The notes: generated from the sequence alone by a model not told the origin. DNA of 64,000 bases from Sphingosinicella humi (GCF_003129465.1 NZ_QFFF01000002.1:124001-188000), one strand, 5' to 3'; positions 27,767-37,787 are shown, numbered from the stretch's first letter. Program-made: numbers and translations.

Positions 27767-28201
27767 TCAGCACTCGCACTTCGGCCTGGGCTTGCTCTTT
27801 CTGCGTGTCGTCAGGAACTCGGCGGCATTGAGGGTTCCCGACTTGTCTGCATCCGCTTTGGCGAACTTCTCGGAGGTGGCGATCGCCCATTCGTCGAAAT
27901 CGAGGCGATTGTCGCCGTTGGTGTCGAGCCGCTCCCAGGCGCTACGGCGGCTGTTCATCATTTCGGCGCGGGTGATGATGCCGTCTTCATTGTCGTCGTA
28001 GCGGGCGAAACGGCGTTCCTCGCGCGACTTTTCGGGCGCCGCGGGCGGGGTAGCGGGCTTTCGCGGGGGCGCCATCAGCAACGACGGTGCGGCGGGCGGT
28101 GGCGGTATGGGATCGTCGGCGTCGGCGGCGCCCGTCCAGGCGACTATGCCCGCGGTCACGAGTAGCAAGGCCGAAACGGCCCCGGCCACAAAGCGAAGCA
28201 T
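27767..28201 (-). CDS. Secreted or membrane-anchored EF-hand protein
   Basis: 144 residues. An N-terminal hydrophobic segment (MLRFVAGAVSALLLVTAGIV) acts as signal or anchor. A proline-rich stretch (DDPIPPPPAAP) leads to three EF-hand-like loops: DDNEDGIITRAE, DTNGDNRLDFDE and DADKSGTLNAAE. Calcium binding is expected from the loop residues. It ends in KPRPKCEC, giving a Cys-x-Cys C-terminus. Function unknown; such calvin-like proteins are frequent in sphingomonads. Confidence 0.8.
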   Translation of the reverse strand: MLRFVAGAVSALLLVTAGIVAWTGAADADDPIPPPPAAPSLLMAPPRKPATPPAAPEKSREERRFARYDDNEDGIITRAEMMNSRRSAWERLDTNGDNRLDFDEWAIATSEKFAKADADKSGTLNAAEFLTTRRKSKPRPKCEC

Positions 28202-28244
28202 CTCCCCTCCCCCTCGCCGTAGTGGAAGGGAAGCTAACCGAAAA

Positions 28245-28898
28245 TCAGCGGCCCGTGAACCGGTGCCTCAGCATGCGCATCATCCGCCCCGGCGAGCCTT
28301 GCGGCTCAAGCCGACCACGGCCATGCTCGACGTCGCGGCGGGCGAGCGCCCAAAGCATGCCGAGGGGCCGCAACGCCGCCCGCCACCGATGATCGCTGAC
28401 TTCAAGCCGTCCCGCCCTTTCGAGCGCGGCCGTCGCGTCCGGTTCTCCGCTGTGCCGGGCGAGATCCGCCAGGGCCCAGATCTCTCCGCTGCGCTCCACT
28501 GCCTCGTTCGCCAGCCCGCCCAGAAGCTCGGCGGAGTAGCGGAAGAGCACGCGCCCGCGCGCCGCGTAACGGTCGAGATCGGTCGGCGAAAGCGGATCCG
28601 GGCTGAGCAGCACAGCCCAACCTTGCTCCAGGTCCGAAAGCGCCGCTCCGGAAATGATCGGCACGACATGTTCGGCGAGGGTCTGCAGAACCGGCTCGGC
28701 GGGCGCCTTTTCCCGGTCGAGCTTCTCAAGCGCCTCGCGCCACCAGGCGAGCTTGATCTGGCTAATCAGCGGTTCCCGCCCCCCGGCGAGCACCGCCCCC
28801 AGCGCCGCGTCGAGCCGCCAAAGCGCCTCGACCGGCGCCCGGCGCTTGGCCGGGACATAGGACAGGGCAAGGGTGCGGTCCGGATCGAGCGGCGTCAT
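28245..28898 (-). CDS. Squalene/phytoene-synthase-like protein, probably non-catalytic
   Basis: 217 residues from ATG 28896-28898 (MTPLDPDRTLALSYVP). The fold is recognisable from LALSYVPAKRRAPVEALWRL and QIKLAWWREALEKL, as in the squalene/phytoene synthase superfamily. It is shorter than a true synthase (about 290-350). The Asp-rich motif expected near WRLDAALGAVL is not a DxxxD, and the second Asp motif is absent. It resembles the NDUFAF6-like branch, linked to respiratory complex I assembly in mitochondria, rather than carotenoid synthesis. A role is inferred only by family resemblance. Confidence 0.7.
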   Translation of the reverse strand: MTPLDPDRTLALSYVPAKRRAPVEALWRLDAALGAVLAGGREPLISQIKLAWWREALEKLDREKAPAEPVLQTLAEHVVPIISGAALSDLEQGWAVLLSPDPLSPTDLDRYAARGRVLFRYSAELLGGLANEAVERSGEIWALADLARHSGEPDATAALERAGRLEVSDHRWRAALRPLGMLWALARRDVEHGRGRLEPQGSPGRMMRMLRHRFTGR

Positions 28899-28923
28899 GC
28901 CGTCACCACGCCGTGCCAACAAC

Positions 28924-29040
28924 CGTCATCCGGGCGGGAGCCGGGATCCAAAAACCCGGCCTCGGCCATTTCGGTGACGACGTCATCGCCTCACCCATCC
29001 GCTCGGTGTTCTTGGCTCCCGGCTTTCGCCGGGATGACTT
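28924..29040. repeat. Palindromic repeat, CGTCATCC...GCCGGGA family, copy 1
   Basis: The left arm CGTCATCCGGGCGGGAGCCG and the right arm TTGGCTCCCGGCTTTCGCCG are inverted relative to each other, some 60 bases apart. They fill the gap between pdhB and the squalene-synthase-like gene. A related half-copy is at 31629-31725. Confidence 0.75.
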
Positions 29041-29051
29041 GATTTCAAAGG

Positions 29052-30452
29052 TCAGCGGTAGCAGACCTTCTTGGCCGCCGCGACGACGTCCTCCACTTTC
29101 ACCAGCGCCAGCTTTTCCAGGTTCGCGGCATAGGGAAGCGGCACGTCGACATTCGTCACGCGCAGCACCGGCGCGTCGAGGTCGTCGAACCCCTCCTCCA
29201 TGGCGATCGCCGCGATCTCGGCCGAGATGGAGCAGGTCGGCCAGCCTTCCTCGACGCAGACGATGCGGTTGGTCTTGGCGAGGCTCTTCAGCACCGTCTC
29301 CCGGTCGAGCGGGCGAAGCGTGCGCAGGTCCACGACCTCGGCCTCGATCCCTTCCTCGGCGAGCTTGCCGGCGGCATCCAGGGCGACGCCGACACCGATC
29401 GAATAGCTGACGAAGGTCACGTCCTTGCCCTCGCGCGCGATCCGAGCCTTGCCGATGGGAAGGACATAATCGTCGAGCTTCGGCACGTCGAAGCTCTGGC
29501 CGTACATCAGCTCATTCTCGAGGAAGACGACAGGGTCTTCGGAGCGGATAGCGGCCTTCATCAGGCCTTTGGCATCCGCGGCCGAATAAGGCGCGATCAC
29601 CACCAACCCCGGCACGTGCGCGTACCAGGCGGCGAAATTCTGGCTGTGCTGGGCGGCGACGCGGGCGGCCGCACCATTGGGGCCGCGGAATACGATCGGG
29701 ATCCGCATCTGGCCGCCGGACATATAGTTGGTCTTGGCGGCCGAATTGATGATGTGATCGATCGCCTGCATGGCAAAGTTGAAGGTCATGAACTCGACGA
29801 TGGGCCTGAGCCCTCCCATCGCGGCCCCGGTGCCGACCCCGGCAAAGCCATATTCGGTGATCGGCGTGTCGATGACGCGGCGGTCGCCGAACTCTTCGAG
29901 CAAGCCCTGCGTGACCTTGTACGCGCCCTGATATTCGGCGACTTCCTCGCCCATCACGAAGACGCGGTCGTCCGTCCGCATTTCCTCCGCCATGGCGTCG
30001 CGGAGCGCCTCGCGGACGGTCATGCGCACCATTTCGGTGCCTTCCGGCACTTCGGGGTCGCGGATTTCAGCCTTCTCGACCGACGCGACGAGATTGCGAG
30101 CGCCGGTCTCCATTTTCGTGGGCTCGCCGGATTCGGGCGCGGGTGCCTCTTCCTGGACGGCCTTCGGCTCCGGCTTAGCCGGCGCCTCGGCCGCGGCAGA
30201 GGCGTCTTCGCCCTCGCCGGCGAGAACCGCGATCACGGTTCCGACCTTCACCTCGTCGGTCCCTTCGGGAATAAGGATCTTGGCGACCGTGCCTTCGTCC
30301 ACCGCCTCGAACTCCATCGTCGCCTTGTCCGTCTCTATCTCGGCGAGAATGTCGCCGGAGGACACCGTGTCGCCCTCCTTCACCAGCCACTTGGCGAGGG
30401 TCCCCTCCTCCATCGTCGGGGAAAGGGCGGGCATCTTGATCTCAATGGTCAT
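29052..30452 (-). CDS. pdhB: Pyruvate dehydrogenase E1 beta subunit with N-terminal lipoyl domain
   Basis: 466 residues. Residues 1-80 are a lipoyl domain with the lipoylated Lys in [11 protein letters not shown]. An Ala/Pro/Glu-rich linker leads to the transketolase-type E1-beta domain ([58 protein letters not shown]). The lipoyl extension on E1-beta is known from alphaproteobacterial PDH complexes. With PdhA and E2/E3 (elsewhere) it converts pyruvate to acetyl-CoA. Its ATG overlaps the pdhA stop by 1 nt. Confidence 0.95.
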   Translation of the reverse strand: MTIEIKMPALSPTMEEGTLAKWLVKEGDTVSSGDILAEIETDKATMEFEAVDEGTVAKILIPEGTDEVKVGTVIAVLAGEGEDASAAAEAPAKPEPKAVQEEAPAPESGEPTKMETGARNLVASVEKAEIRDPEVPEGTEMVRMTVREALRDAMAEEMRTDDRVFVMGEEVAEYQGAYKVTQGLLEEFGDRRVIDTPITEYGFAGVGTGAAMGGLRPIVEFMTFNFAMQAIDHIINSAAKTNYMSGGQMRIPIVFRGPNGAAARVAAQHSQNFAAWYAHVPGLVVIAPYSAADAKGLMKAAIRSEDPVVFLENELMYGQSFDVPKLDDYVLPIGKARIAREGKDVTFVSYSIGVGVALDAAGKLAEEGIEAEVVDLRTLRPLDRETVLKSLAKTNRIVCVEEGWPTCSISAEIAAIAMEEGFDDLDAPVLRVTNVDVPLPYAANLEKLALVKVEDVVAAAKKVCYR

Positions 30453-31525
30453 CAGTAGCTCTCGACCAGAACGTCAGTGTAAAGCTCGGAAGGATCGGGC
30501 TCGGGCGACTGCTCGGCGAAGTCGGCCGACTCGGCGACGATGGCGCGGATGTCCTTGTCGATGCTCTTGAGCTCGTCCTCGGACACGCCCGCTTTCTCCA
30601 GCTCGCGCTTCAGCGCCTCAATCGGATCGGACTTGTCGCGCACCGCCTGAACCTCCTCGCGCGAGCGATATTTGGCCGGGTCCGACATGGAGTGACCGCG
30701 ATAGCGATAGGTCTTGAGCTCCAGCAGGATGGGTCCCTTGCCGCTGCGCACCCATTCGAGTGCCGTCGTGGCAGCGCCGCGCACTTCGAGCACGTCCATG
30801 CCGTCGACCTGCAGGCCTGGAATGCGGAAGGATTCGCCGCGCTTGTAGAGCTGGTCCTCGGCACTGGCGCGGTTGACGCTGGTGCCCATGGCATATTGGT
30901 TGTTTTCGATCACGAAGATGATCGGCAGGGCCCAGAGCGAAGCCATGTTGAACGCCTCGTAGACCTGGCCTTGGTTGGCTGCGCCGTCGCCGAAATAAGC
31001 CAGGCAGACGCCGCCATCGCCGGCATATTTATGCTTGAAGGCGAGGCCTGCCCCCAACGGCACCTGAGCGCCGACGATGCCGTGACCGCCGTAGAATTTA
31101 TGCTCGACGCTGAACATGTGCATCGAGCCGCCCTTGCCCTTCGAAATGCCGGCCTCGCGCCCGGTGAGCTCGGCCATGATCACCTTGGGATCGATGCCGT
31201 AAGCGAGCATGTGACCATGGTCGCGATAGCCGGTGATTACCGAATCCTTGCTGAAATCCATGGCCGACTGGAGTCCGACGGCGACGGCCTCCTGGCCGAT
31301 GTAGAGGTGGCAGAAGCCGCCGATGAGGCCGAGACCGTAAAGCTGCCCGGCGCGCTCCTCGAAGCGGCGGATGAGCAGCATCTGGCGGTAATATTCCAGC
31401 ATCTCGGCCTTATCCGCCTTATGCCGCTTGGGCTCGGGCGGACGCGGCCGGTTGGGCGTGGGCGGCGGCGAGGCCGTAGCGTCCTTCTCCGGACTTGAGC
31501 GCTTCGACGATGCTGCCTTGGCCAC
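30452..31525 (-). CDS. pdhA: Pyruvate dehydrogenase E1 alpha subunit
   Basis: 357 residues. The Ala/Pro-rich N-terminal tail (about 35 residues) precedes the ThDP-binding E1-alpha domain. Signatures: [40 protein letters not shown], the ThDP motif region [20 protein letters not shown] (GDG...N), and the phosphorylation-loop-like [18 protein letters not shown]. It is transcribed with pdhB. The REP-like sequence at 31629-31725 separates it from ftsB. Confidence 0.95.
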   Translation of the reverse strand: MAKAASSKRSSPEKDATASPPPTPNRPRPPEPKRHKADKAEMLEYYRQMLLIRRFEERAGQLYGLGLIGGFCHLYIGQEAVAVGLQSAMDFSKDSVITGYRDHGHMLAYGIDPKVIMAELTGREAGISKGKGGSMHMFSVEHKFYGGHGIVGAQVPLGAGLAFKHKYAGDGGVCLAYFGDGAANQGQVYEAFNMASLWALPIIFVIENNQYAMGTSVNRASAEDQLYKRGESFRIPGLQVDGMDVLEVRGAATTALEWVRSGKGPILLELKTYRYRGHSMSDPAKYRSREEVQAVRDKSDPIEALKRELEKAGVSEDELKSIDKDIRAIVAESADFAEQSPEPDPSELYTDVLVESY

Positions 31526-31628
31526 TTCTTCGGCCCCTTTCCAAGCTGCTAATGACGTGACGCGGGCTCTATGGCCGCAAACGTTCAGGGGCGCAACATG
31601 GGGCCAACCCTGTCATGCCAATGACCCG

Positions 31629-31725
31629 TCGTCATTCCCGGCGAACGCCGGAATTCAGGACCATCGCCCGAGCCAAAGAAGGACAGCTCGGCTTCATGCG
31701 ACCCCGGATCAAGTCCGAAGTGACA
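31629..31725. repeat. Degenerate repeat of the CGTCATTCCCGGCGAA family
   Basis: CGTCATTCCCGGCGAACGCC is a clear half-unit matching the repeat at 28924-29040, followed by ACCCCGGATCAAGTCCGAAG near 31700, another common repeat module. It occupies most of the 204-base gap between ftsB and pdhA. No gene was seen in that gap. Confidence 0.6.
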
Positions 31726-31729
31726 AAGC

Positions 31730-32047
31730 CTATTCCGGAATCTGGATGATGACTTCGTCGGGCCGGACGACGCCGAGCTGGCGCCGCACCATCTCGTCGG
31801 CGAGGTCGGGATCGGCGCTCTTGGGATCGAGCAGTTCCGCCCGATGGGCGAGCCGCGCCCGCTCCTCCTGGAGCCGGGCCAGGACGACGCTCTTCTCTTC
31901 CTTCACCCGGCGATAGTCGCCCCACGCGAGGACGCCGTTCGATCCGACCACGGCATAGCCGAGGAAGTTGGCGATGATGAGCACCGCCAGCGCCGGCAGC
32001 GCCGCCCGCTTGATCAATTCGATTGTGGTTCGCGTCCCCGTGCTCAC
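31730..32047 (-). CDS. ftsB: FtsB/DivIC-type septum formation initiator
   Basis: 105 residues from GTG 32047. A short cytoplasmic start (STGTRTTIELIKR) is followed by one transmembrane helix (AALPALAVLIIANFLGYAVV). A coiled coil comes next (DYRRVKEEKSVVLARLQEER), then MVRRQLGVVRPDEVII, the typical DivIC ending. FtsB joins FtsL and FtsQ in the divisome. Position between eno and pdhA is conserved, as in many Proteobacteria where ftsB follows eno. Confidence 0.88.
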   Translation of the reverse strand: MSTGTRTTIELIKRAALPALAVLIIANFLGYAVVGSNGVLAWGDYRRVKEEKSVVLARLQEERARLAHRAELLDPKSADPDLADEMVRRQLGVVRPDEVIIQIPE

Positions 32048-32079
32048 AGGGTTAACAGAATCAGTAAAACGTCCCGGAA

Positions 32080-33366
<1,287 letters not shown>

Positions 33367-33453
33367 TTATACGGCCCCTGTTTCGGTCTATGATGGCTGG
33401 CAGGCCGCGTCTATCGGCGCGACCCAGGAGAAGCAACTTTCGATCTCACCGGC

Positions 33454-33479
33454 GGAACGGAAGCCGGGCCGAGCGAGTT
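33454..33479 (+). promoter_or_regulatory. EcfG-like general-stress promoter before the 33.5-35.5 kb operon
   Basis: GGAAC (33454-33458), 17 bases, AGTT (33476-33479). The alphaproteobacterial general stress sigma EcfG recognises GGAAC-N16/17-CGTT; one base differs. The site lies 47 bases before the operon's first ATG, leaving a plausible leader with GGAGGA. Confidence 0.5.
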
Positions 33480-33526
33480 TTCGAGATCGAGGAACGGGCC
33501 CACCCCTTAAGTCTGGAGGAAACCAA

Positions 33527-34174
33527 ATGCCCCCGCGCAACCCTGAACTTCCCGAAGGAACCGACCACATCATCAACGGCGCGATGGAAAGGGGCGCGGG
33601 CACCAGCGCGAGCACCGGATCCAGCGGCGGATTCGTCGGCAGCGGCCAGGCCGACGACACCGGCGGCACCACCGGCACCAAGCGCGATAAGGCCGTGGCC
33701 CAGATCAAGGAACGATCGGCCGCCCTTCGCGACCAGGCGAGCGGCAAGGCCCGAGAATATGCGGTGGACGGCAAGACCCGCGCCGCCGACGCGCTGGGCG
33801 AGTTCTCGCGGGCGGTGAGCGAATCCGCCCAGTCGATCGACGAGAGGCTTGGCGCCGAATATGGCGACTATGCCCGCCGCGCGGCCGACGCCGTTTCGGG
33901 CTTTGCCGATACGCTTCGCAGCAAGGATGTCGACGAGCTGATCGACGACGCCCGGGCCATCGTCCGCAAGAGCCCGGTGATCGCCATCGGCACCGCCGCC
34001 GCGGTGGGCTTCGCGCTGGCGCGGCTGATCAAGTCCGGCATGGCCGAGGGCCAGAGCGGCGAGACCACCACTCCGCCCGCCATCGGGCAGTCGCCGACCG
34101 GCACCACCAGCACGGGCACCACCAGCACGACAACGGCAGGTGACACGACCACGACCGACGGCGCGGGTATCTGA
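33527..34174 (+). CDS. Low-complexity, membrane-anchored YqjD/ElaB-like protein
   Basis: 215 residues from ATG 33527 with GGAGGA at 33515. A Gly/Ser/Thr-rich start (GAGTSASTGSSGGFVGSGQA) is followed by helical, Ala/Lys/Asp-rich amphipathic sequence (AALRDQASGKAREYAVDGKT). A single hydrophobic helix (SPVIAIGTAAAVGFALARLI) comes next, as in YqjD/ElaB-type proteins, then a Thr/Ser/Gly-rich C-terminal tail. YqjD anchors ribosomes to the membrane in E. coli; that role is only a possible analogy. First of four co-directional genes. Confidence 0.75.
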   Translation: MPPRNPELPEGTDHIINGAMERGAGTSASTGSSGGFVGSGQADDTGGTTGTKRDKAVAQIKERSAALRDQASGKAREYAVDGKTRAADALGEFSRAVSESAQSIDERLGAEYGDYARRAADAVSGFADTLRSKDVDELIDDARAIVRKSPVIAIGTAAAVGFALARLIKSGMAEGQSGETTTPPAIGQSPTGTTSTGTTSTTTAGDTTTTDGAGI

Positions 34175-34176
34175 TC

Positions 34177-34560
34177 TTGCACGGACGCATCGAACGACCT
34201 GACGACGATTCGCTCGGCGATCTGATCCAGCAGCTCGTCGAGGATGGGCGGAACGTAGCCGCGGCGGAAGTCAGGCTCTACAAGCAGATCGCGCTCTACC
34301 GGATCGGCAAGGCGCGGACCGGGGCGATCGCGCTCGCGGCCGGCGGCTTCCTCGCCTTTGCGGGCCTGATCGCCGCGCTGGTCGGTCTGGTGATGGGGCT
34401 CGCCGTCCTGATCGGCCCGGTGGCGGCCGGCCTCGTGGTCCTGGCGGCTACTGGCGCCATCGCTTTCCTGCTCGTCCGCTTCGGCCTCGGAAAGATGGCG
34501 GCGCTGTCGGGCGACGCCGAGGAGAAGGCGGCGATCAGCGCCGGGGAGCGCAACCCATGA
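34177..34560 (+). CDS. Phage-holin-superfamily 6 / YqjE-like membrane protein
   Basis: 127 residues from TTG 34177, two bases after the previous stop. After a charged N-terminus (LGDLIQQLVEDGRNVAAAEV) come two membrane helices (AIALAAGGFLAFAGLIAALV and VAAGLVVLAATGAIAFLLVR). The family (formerly DUF1469) is not a true holin and co-occurs with YqjD-like genes. It overlaps the next gene by 4 nt. Confidence 0.8.
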   Translation: MHGRIERPDDDSLGDLIQQLVEDGRNVAAAEVRLYKQIALYRIGKARTGAIALAAGGFLAFAGLIAALVGLVMGLAVLIGPVAAGLVVLAATGAIAFLLVRFGLGKMAALSGDAEEKAAISAGERNP

Positions 34561-34952
34561 CGCCCGAGGCCAATCGGATCGAACAGGCCAAGCGTGCGGC
34601 GGAGCAGGCGCGGCGGCAATTTGCCTCCACGGCGGGCGCCGTCCAGCACCGGCTGAAACCGGCCAACCTGATGAGCAGCGCTTGGGACGGCGTGCGCGAG
34701 AAGGGCGGCGAAATGGCGGACGGAGCCATCGAGACGGTGAAGGGACGGCCGATCGCCGCGTCCGGCATCCTCGCCGGCATCGTCCTGTTCCTCGCCCGCG
34801 AGCCGCTCTGGCGCCTCGCCTCCGGCTTCTTCCGGCAGGACGAGGAAGAGGAGGCCGGCATCATCCGGGCCGATCTCGATCATCACGACCAGGAATATGA
34901 CCTCACCGCCCCCCTGGTGAAAAGGTCCAAGAAGGAAGGAGTGACTGTATGA
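34557..34952 (+). CDS. DUF3618-like membrane-associated protein
   Basis: 131 residues. Begins with an amphipathic helix (IEQAKRAAEQARRQFASTAG), then RLKPANLMSSAWDGVREKG as in DUF3618 proteins. One hydrophobic stretch (RPIAASGILAGIVLFLAREP) follows, and the C-terminus is acidic. Function unknown. It overlaps both neighbours by 4 nt, so the four genes are translationally coupled. Confidence 0.7.
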   Translation: MTPEANRIEQAKRAAEQARRQFASTAGAVQHRLKPANLMSSAWDGVREKGGEMADGAIETVKGRPIAASGILAGIVLFLAREPLWRLASGFFRQDEEEEAGIIRADLDHHDQEYDLTAPLVKRSKKEGVTV

Positions 34953-35458
34953 CGACGACGGATATGGATCGCGATACCGACACCGGCAGGAACGGCCGCA
35001 TGTCCGCCGCCAAGGACAGGGTGCGTGAAAGGACGAGCGCCGCCCGCGAGCGCGCCGGCGACGCCTATAGCAGCGCCCGCGAACGCGCCAGCCAGGCTTA
35101 TGGCAGCGCTCGCGAGAACGCCTCCTATGCCCGCCAGCGCACTGCTCAGGGCATCGATGCCAATCCCGCTGCCGCGCTCATCGGCGGCCTCGCGCTGGGC
35201 GCCCTCATCGGCGCCATCCTGCCGAGAACGCGCCGCGAGGAGGAGCTGTTCGGCGACTATGGCCGGCGTGTGAACGAGCGGGCCCGTGAGGCGGCGCTGG
35301 CGGCACGCGATGCCGGCACCAGCAAGCTCGACGAGCTCGGTTTCAACCGCGAGACCGCCAAGCAGAAGCTGGACGAGCTCACCAGCAGCGCCGGCGAGGC
35401 CGCGCGCAGCTCGGCTACTGCCGCCAAGCAGACGCTGAAGCGGACGCCCACTCAATAA
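34949..35458 (+). CDS. LEA-like amphipathic-repeat membrane protein (YqjD/DUF883-like)
   Basis: 169 residues. The first half is made of 11-residue-like helical repeats (RVRERTSAARERAGDAYSSA, RERASQAYGSARENASYARQ), resembling late-embryogenesis-abundant proteins. A single hydrophobic helix, AAALIGGLALGALIGAILPR, is the DUF883/YqjD hallmark. A second charged helical region follows. Such proteins are induced in stationary phase or by desiccation in other bacteria; this fits the EcfG-like promoter upstream. Confidence 0.75.
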   Translation: MTTTDMDRDTDTGRNGRMSAAKDRVRERTSAARERAGDAYSSARERASQAYGSARENASYARQRTAQGIDANPAAALIGGLALGALIGAILPRTRREEELFGDYGRRVNERAREAALAARDAGTSKLDELGFNRETAKQKLDELTSSAGEAARSSATAAKQTLKRTPTQ

Positions 35459-35503
35459 GGCGTCTCCAACCGCCCTCGCTCGTCCGGAAGTGATGGGATT
35501 TCC

Positions 35504-35529
35504 GGAACTTGCGGGGGCGTTTGCGCGTC
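35504..35529 (+). promoter_or_regulatory. EcfG-like promoter before the mlaC-like gene
   Basis: GGAAC (35504-35508), 17 bases, CGTC (35526-35529), one base from the GGAAC-N17-CGTT consensus. It lies 41 bases ahead of the ATG, with GGAGGA at 35553. Confidence 0.45.
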
Positions 35530-35570
35530 GTTCGCGAAATCGCCGAACCTTTGGAGGAGAACCTGTCTTG

Positions 35571-36146
35571 ATGCGTTCCGTTATCGTCGCCGCTATCCTC
35601 GCGGGCTCGTCCATCGCCGCCGTTCCCGCTACCGCCCAGGTGAGCAACCAGGATCCGGGCAAATTCGTCCAGAGCCTCGCGACGACCGGCTTCGGCGTCC
35701 TCAAGGGCGACAAGGGGACCGCCCGGGGCAAGTTCCGTTCGCTCCTCGCCCAGCATTTCGCCGTCGACGCGATCGGCGACCGGCTGATCCGCCGCTGGCG
35801 GCCCAAGATCAGCGATGTGCAGTACAAGGCCTATAAGACGGCCTTTCCCGACTTCATCGTCGGCACCTATGCCGATCGGCTCTACGATTATTCTGACGCC
35901 GACATAAAGGTCGTGCGCGTGCAGAACCAGGGCAACAGCGCCGCCGTCCTGACCCAGGTCACCCGCCCCGGTGCGCGGCCGGTGAACGCCATCTGGGCGC
36001 TTGCCAAGGTCGGTGGCGGCTACAAGGTCACGAACCTCACGGTGGGCGGGGTCAACATCGCCGTGGCGCAGGAAGCGGACTTCAACAGCTACGTCCAGCG
36101 CAACGGCTTCGATGCGCTGGTCAACTTCATGGAGAAGCGGGGCTGA
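35571..36146 (+). CDS. MlaC/Ttg2D-like periplasmic phospholipid-binding protein
   Basis: 191 residues from ATG 35571. Signal peptide MRSVIVAAILAGSSIAAVPA, cut after ATAQ. The domain matches MlaC in YKAYKTAFPDFIVGTYADRL and the sheet-rich C-terminal half (GGGYKVTNLTVGGVNIAVAQ). MlaC shuttles phospholipid between the outer-membrane Mla complex and the MlaFEDB transporter. No mlaFED genes adjoin, so this is a stand-alone paralogue or part of a scattered system. Confidence 0.83.
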   Translation: MRSVIVAAILAGSSIAAVPATAQVSNQDPGKFVQSLATTGFGVLKGDKGTARGKFRSLLAQHFAVDAIGDRLIRRWRPKISDVQYKAYKTAFPDFIVGTYADRLYDYSDADIKVVRVQNQGNSAAVLTQVTRPGARPVNAIWALAKVGGGYKVTNLTVGGVNIAVAQEADFNSYVQRNGFDALVNFMEKRG

Positions 36147-36188
36147 CGACCGTCCGCTCGGGTGAACACATCTGAGGTGAACTTCATT

Positions 36189-36265
36189 CGTTCGTCCCGA
36201 GCGAAGTCGAGGGGCGTTGGCACGGAGTCATCACGTACGCCCCTCGACTACGCTCGGGACGAACG
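36189..36265. repeat. GTTCGTCCCGAGCG palindrome, copy 1
   Basis: The left arm starts CGTTCGTCCCGAGCGAAGTC and the right arm ends GACTACGCTCGGGACGAACG, each about 27 bases and separated by some 22 bases. It lies between the mlaC-like and DUF4170 genes. Five copies of this family occur in the window. Confidence 0.9.
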
Positions 36266-36348
36266 ATCGGGCAGGTGGCAATCGCCCCTCTTGCTTCAGC
36301 GCCTTGGCGTGTTAGGCGGACGCCAACTTTCACGTTCGAGGTAACCTC

Positions 36349-36576
36349 ATGAGCAAGCTCCATCTCGTCTTCGGCGGCCGCGTCAAGGACCCGCAGGGTC
36401 TCGACTTCGTCGACCTCCCCTCGGTGCACCTGGTCGGCCTCTTCCCCGACTATGCCAGCGCCCTCGACGCCTGGCGCGCCAATGCGCAGCGCACCGTCGA
36501 CGATGCCGAGATGAAATATGTCGTCGTCCACCTCCACCGCCTGATGGAGCCGGAGCTCGACCAGAAGAAGGCCTAG
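36349..36576 (+). CDS. DUF4170 family small protein
   Basis: 75 residues. LHLVFGGRVKDPQGLDFVDL and HLVGLFPDYASALDAWRANA are the conserved blocks, ending VVHLHRLMEPELD. This is a small alphaproteobacterial family with a YciI-like ferredoxin fold and no known activity. It lies between two repeat elements. Confidence 0.83.
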   Translation: MSKLHLVFGGRVKDPQGLDFVDLPSVHLVGLFPDYASALDAWRANAQRTVDDAEMKYVVVHLHRLMEPELDQKKA

Positions 36577-36587
36577 GCGCCGGTCGC

Positions 36588-36662
36588 GTCATTGCGAGCG
36601 CCGCGAGGCAATCCAGCGGCGCGGGGCTGGATTGCCGCGTCGCTCCGCTCCTCGCAATGACG
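36588..36662. repeat. Palindromic intergenic repeat, CATTGCGA family, copy 2
   Basis: Same design as 2258-2332: GTCATTGCGAGCG ... GGCAATCCAG ... CTGGATTGCC ... CGCAATGACG. It fills the gap between the convergent DUF4170 and rhomboid genes and ends directly before the rhomboid stop. Confidence 0.88.
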
Positions 36663-36663
36663 G

Positions 36664-37305
36664 CTATGCGCCCCGATACCTCAGCAGCAAAAGCGGCTTC
36701 GCCAGCAGCAGCCCGGCGATGAAGCCGCCGATATGGGCGGCGATGGCGATGCGGGCGCCGGCGGTTTCGAAGGTGAAGCCGATGATCAGTTGCAGCCCCA
36801 CCCAGGCCACCGCCAGCCACAGCGCATTGAGCCACAGCGCCAAGGTCGGGTTGGCCACCTTCACCCGATTGCGGCCGAACATCATCGAATAGGCGCCGAG
36901 CACCGCCGAGATCGCCCCGCTGGCGCCGACCATCGGCGTCCGGTCGAAGGGATCCACCGCATAATGCGCCGCCGCCGCCGCATAGGCGCCGACGACATAG
37001 AGAATGGCGAGCTGCCGCCCGCCGATGATCGTCTCGACCGAGCGGCCGCAGAAGAGGTGGATAAGGAGGTTGAAGCCGAGATGGATGATCCCGGCATGGA
37101 CCAGCGTCGCCGTCAGCGGCGTCAGGAAGACCGGGGTCAGCCCCTCATCGCCGGTGACGCCGGTCACGCGTACCGGGATGAAGCCGCCCCAGATCGCCGC
37201 GAGGTCGCCGGCGCCGGTCAGCGTCGCCGCCAGCCAGGCAAAGGCCGTCACGGCCGCGATGGCGAGCGTGACCCTCGCTAGTTGCCAGCTTTCCGGCGGT
37301 CGCAC
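36664..37305 (-). CDS. Rhomboid-family intramembrane serine protease
   Basis: 213 residues, six predicted membrane helices. The oxyanion region HLGFNLLIHLFCGR and the nucleophile motif MVGASGAISAVLGAY (GASG serine) are present, as is the C-terminal catalytic histidine in IAAHIGGFIAGLL. All catalytic parts are intact. It cleaves membrane proteins within or near the bilayer; substrates unknown. It is followed (upstream on this strand) by greA with 2 nt between. Confidence 0.9.
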   Translation of the reverse strand: MRPPESWQLARVTLAIAAVTAFAWLAATLTGAGDLAAIWGGFIPVRVTGVTGDEGLTPVFLTPLTATLVHAGIIHLGFNLLIHLFCGRSVETIIGGRQLAILYVVGAYAAAAAHYAVDPFDRTPMVGASGAISAVLGAYSMMFGRNRVKVANPTLALWLNALWLAVAWVGLQLIIGFTFETAGARIAIAAHIGGFIAGLLLAKPLLLLRYRGA

Positions 37306-37307
37306 CG

Positions 37308-37787
37308 TCAGATGAACTCGATCTTCTCGATCTCGTAATATTTGTCGCCCGACGGGGTCGTCACTTCGACCTCGTCGCCGACCTGGCGGCCGATGAGCGC
37401 GCGGCCCAGGGGCGAGGAATAGCTGATGCGGCCGACCTTCGCGTCCGCCTCGGTCTGGCCGACGATCTGGTATTTCACCGGCTTGTCGTTTTCATCGACG
37501 AGGTGAACGGTCGCGCCGAACACGACCTTGTCGCCGGAAAGCGTCGTGGGATCGATCACCATCGCGCGGCTGAGGCGGTCCTCGATATCGGCGATGGTCG
37601 CCTCGATCTGGCCCTGCCGCTCCTTGGCCGCATGGTATTCCGCATTTTCCGACAAGTCGCCGTGGGCGCGCGCCTCCTCGATCGCGTCGATGATCGCCGG
37701 CCGCTCGACCAATTTCAGGTGACGCACCTCGGTCTGAAGCTTTTCATAACCTTCGGCCAGCATCGGCATCTTGTCGACGGTCGCCAT
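37308..37787 (-). CDS. greA: Transcription elongation factor GreA
   Basis: 159 residues from ATG 37785-37787. N-terminal coiled coil [20 protein letters not shown], tip acidic residues in [21 protein letters not shown]-terminal FKBP-like domain ([20 protein letters not shown]). GreA stimulates cleavage of backtracked RNA in RNA polymerase. Downstream of carB in the same direction, with 77 bases between. Confidence 0.96.
   Translation of the reverse strand: MATVDKMPMLAEGYEKLQTEVRHLKLVERPAIIDAIEEARAHGDLSENAEYHAAKERQGQIEATIADIEDRLSRAMVIDPTTLSGDKVVFGATVHLVDENDKPVKYQIVGQTEADAKVGRISYSSPLGRALIGRQVGDEVEVTTPSGDKYYEIEKIEFI

Noticed and set aside
36219-36236. Possible second sigma-54 site (TTGGCACG) within the repeat at 36189-36265
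   Set aside because: The -12 GC is missing at 10 bases spacing and the sequence belongs to the repeat loop.
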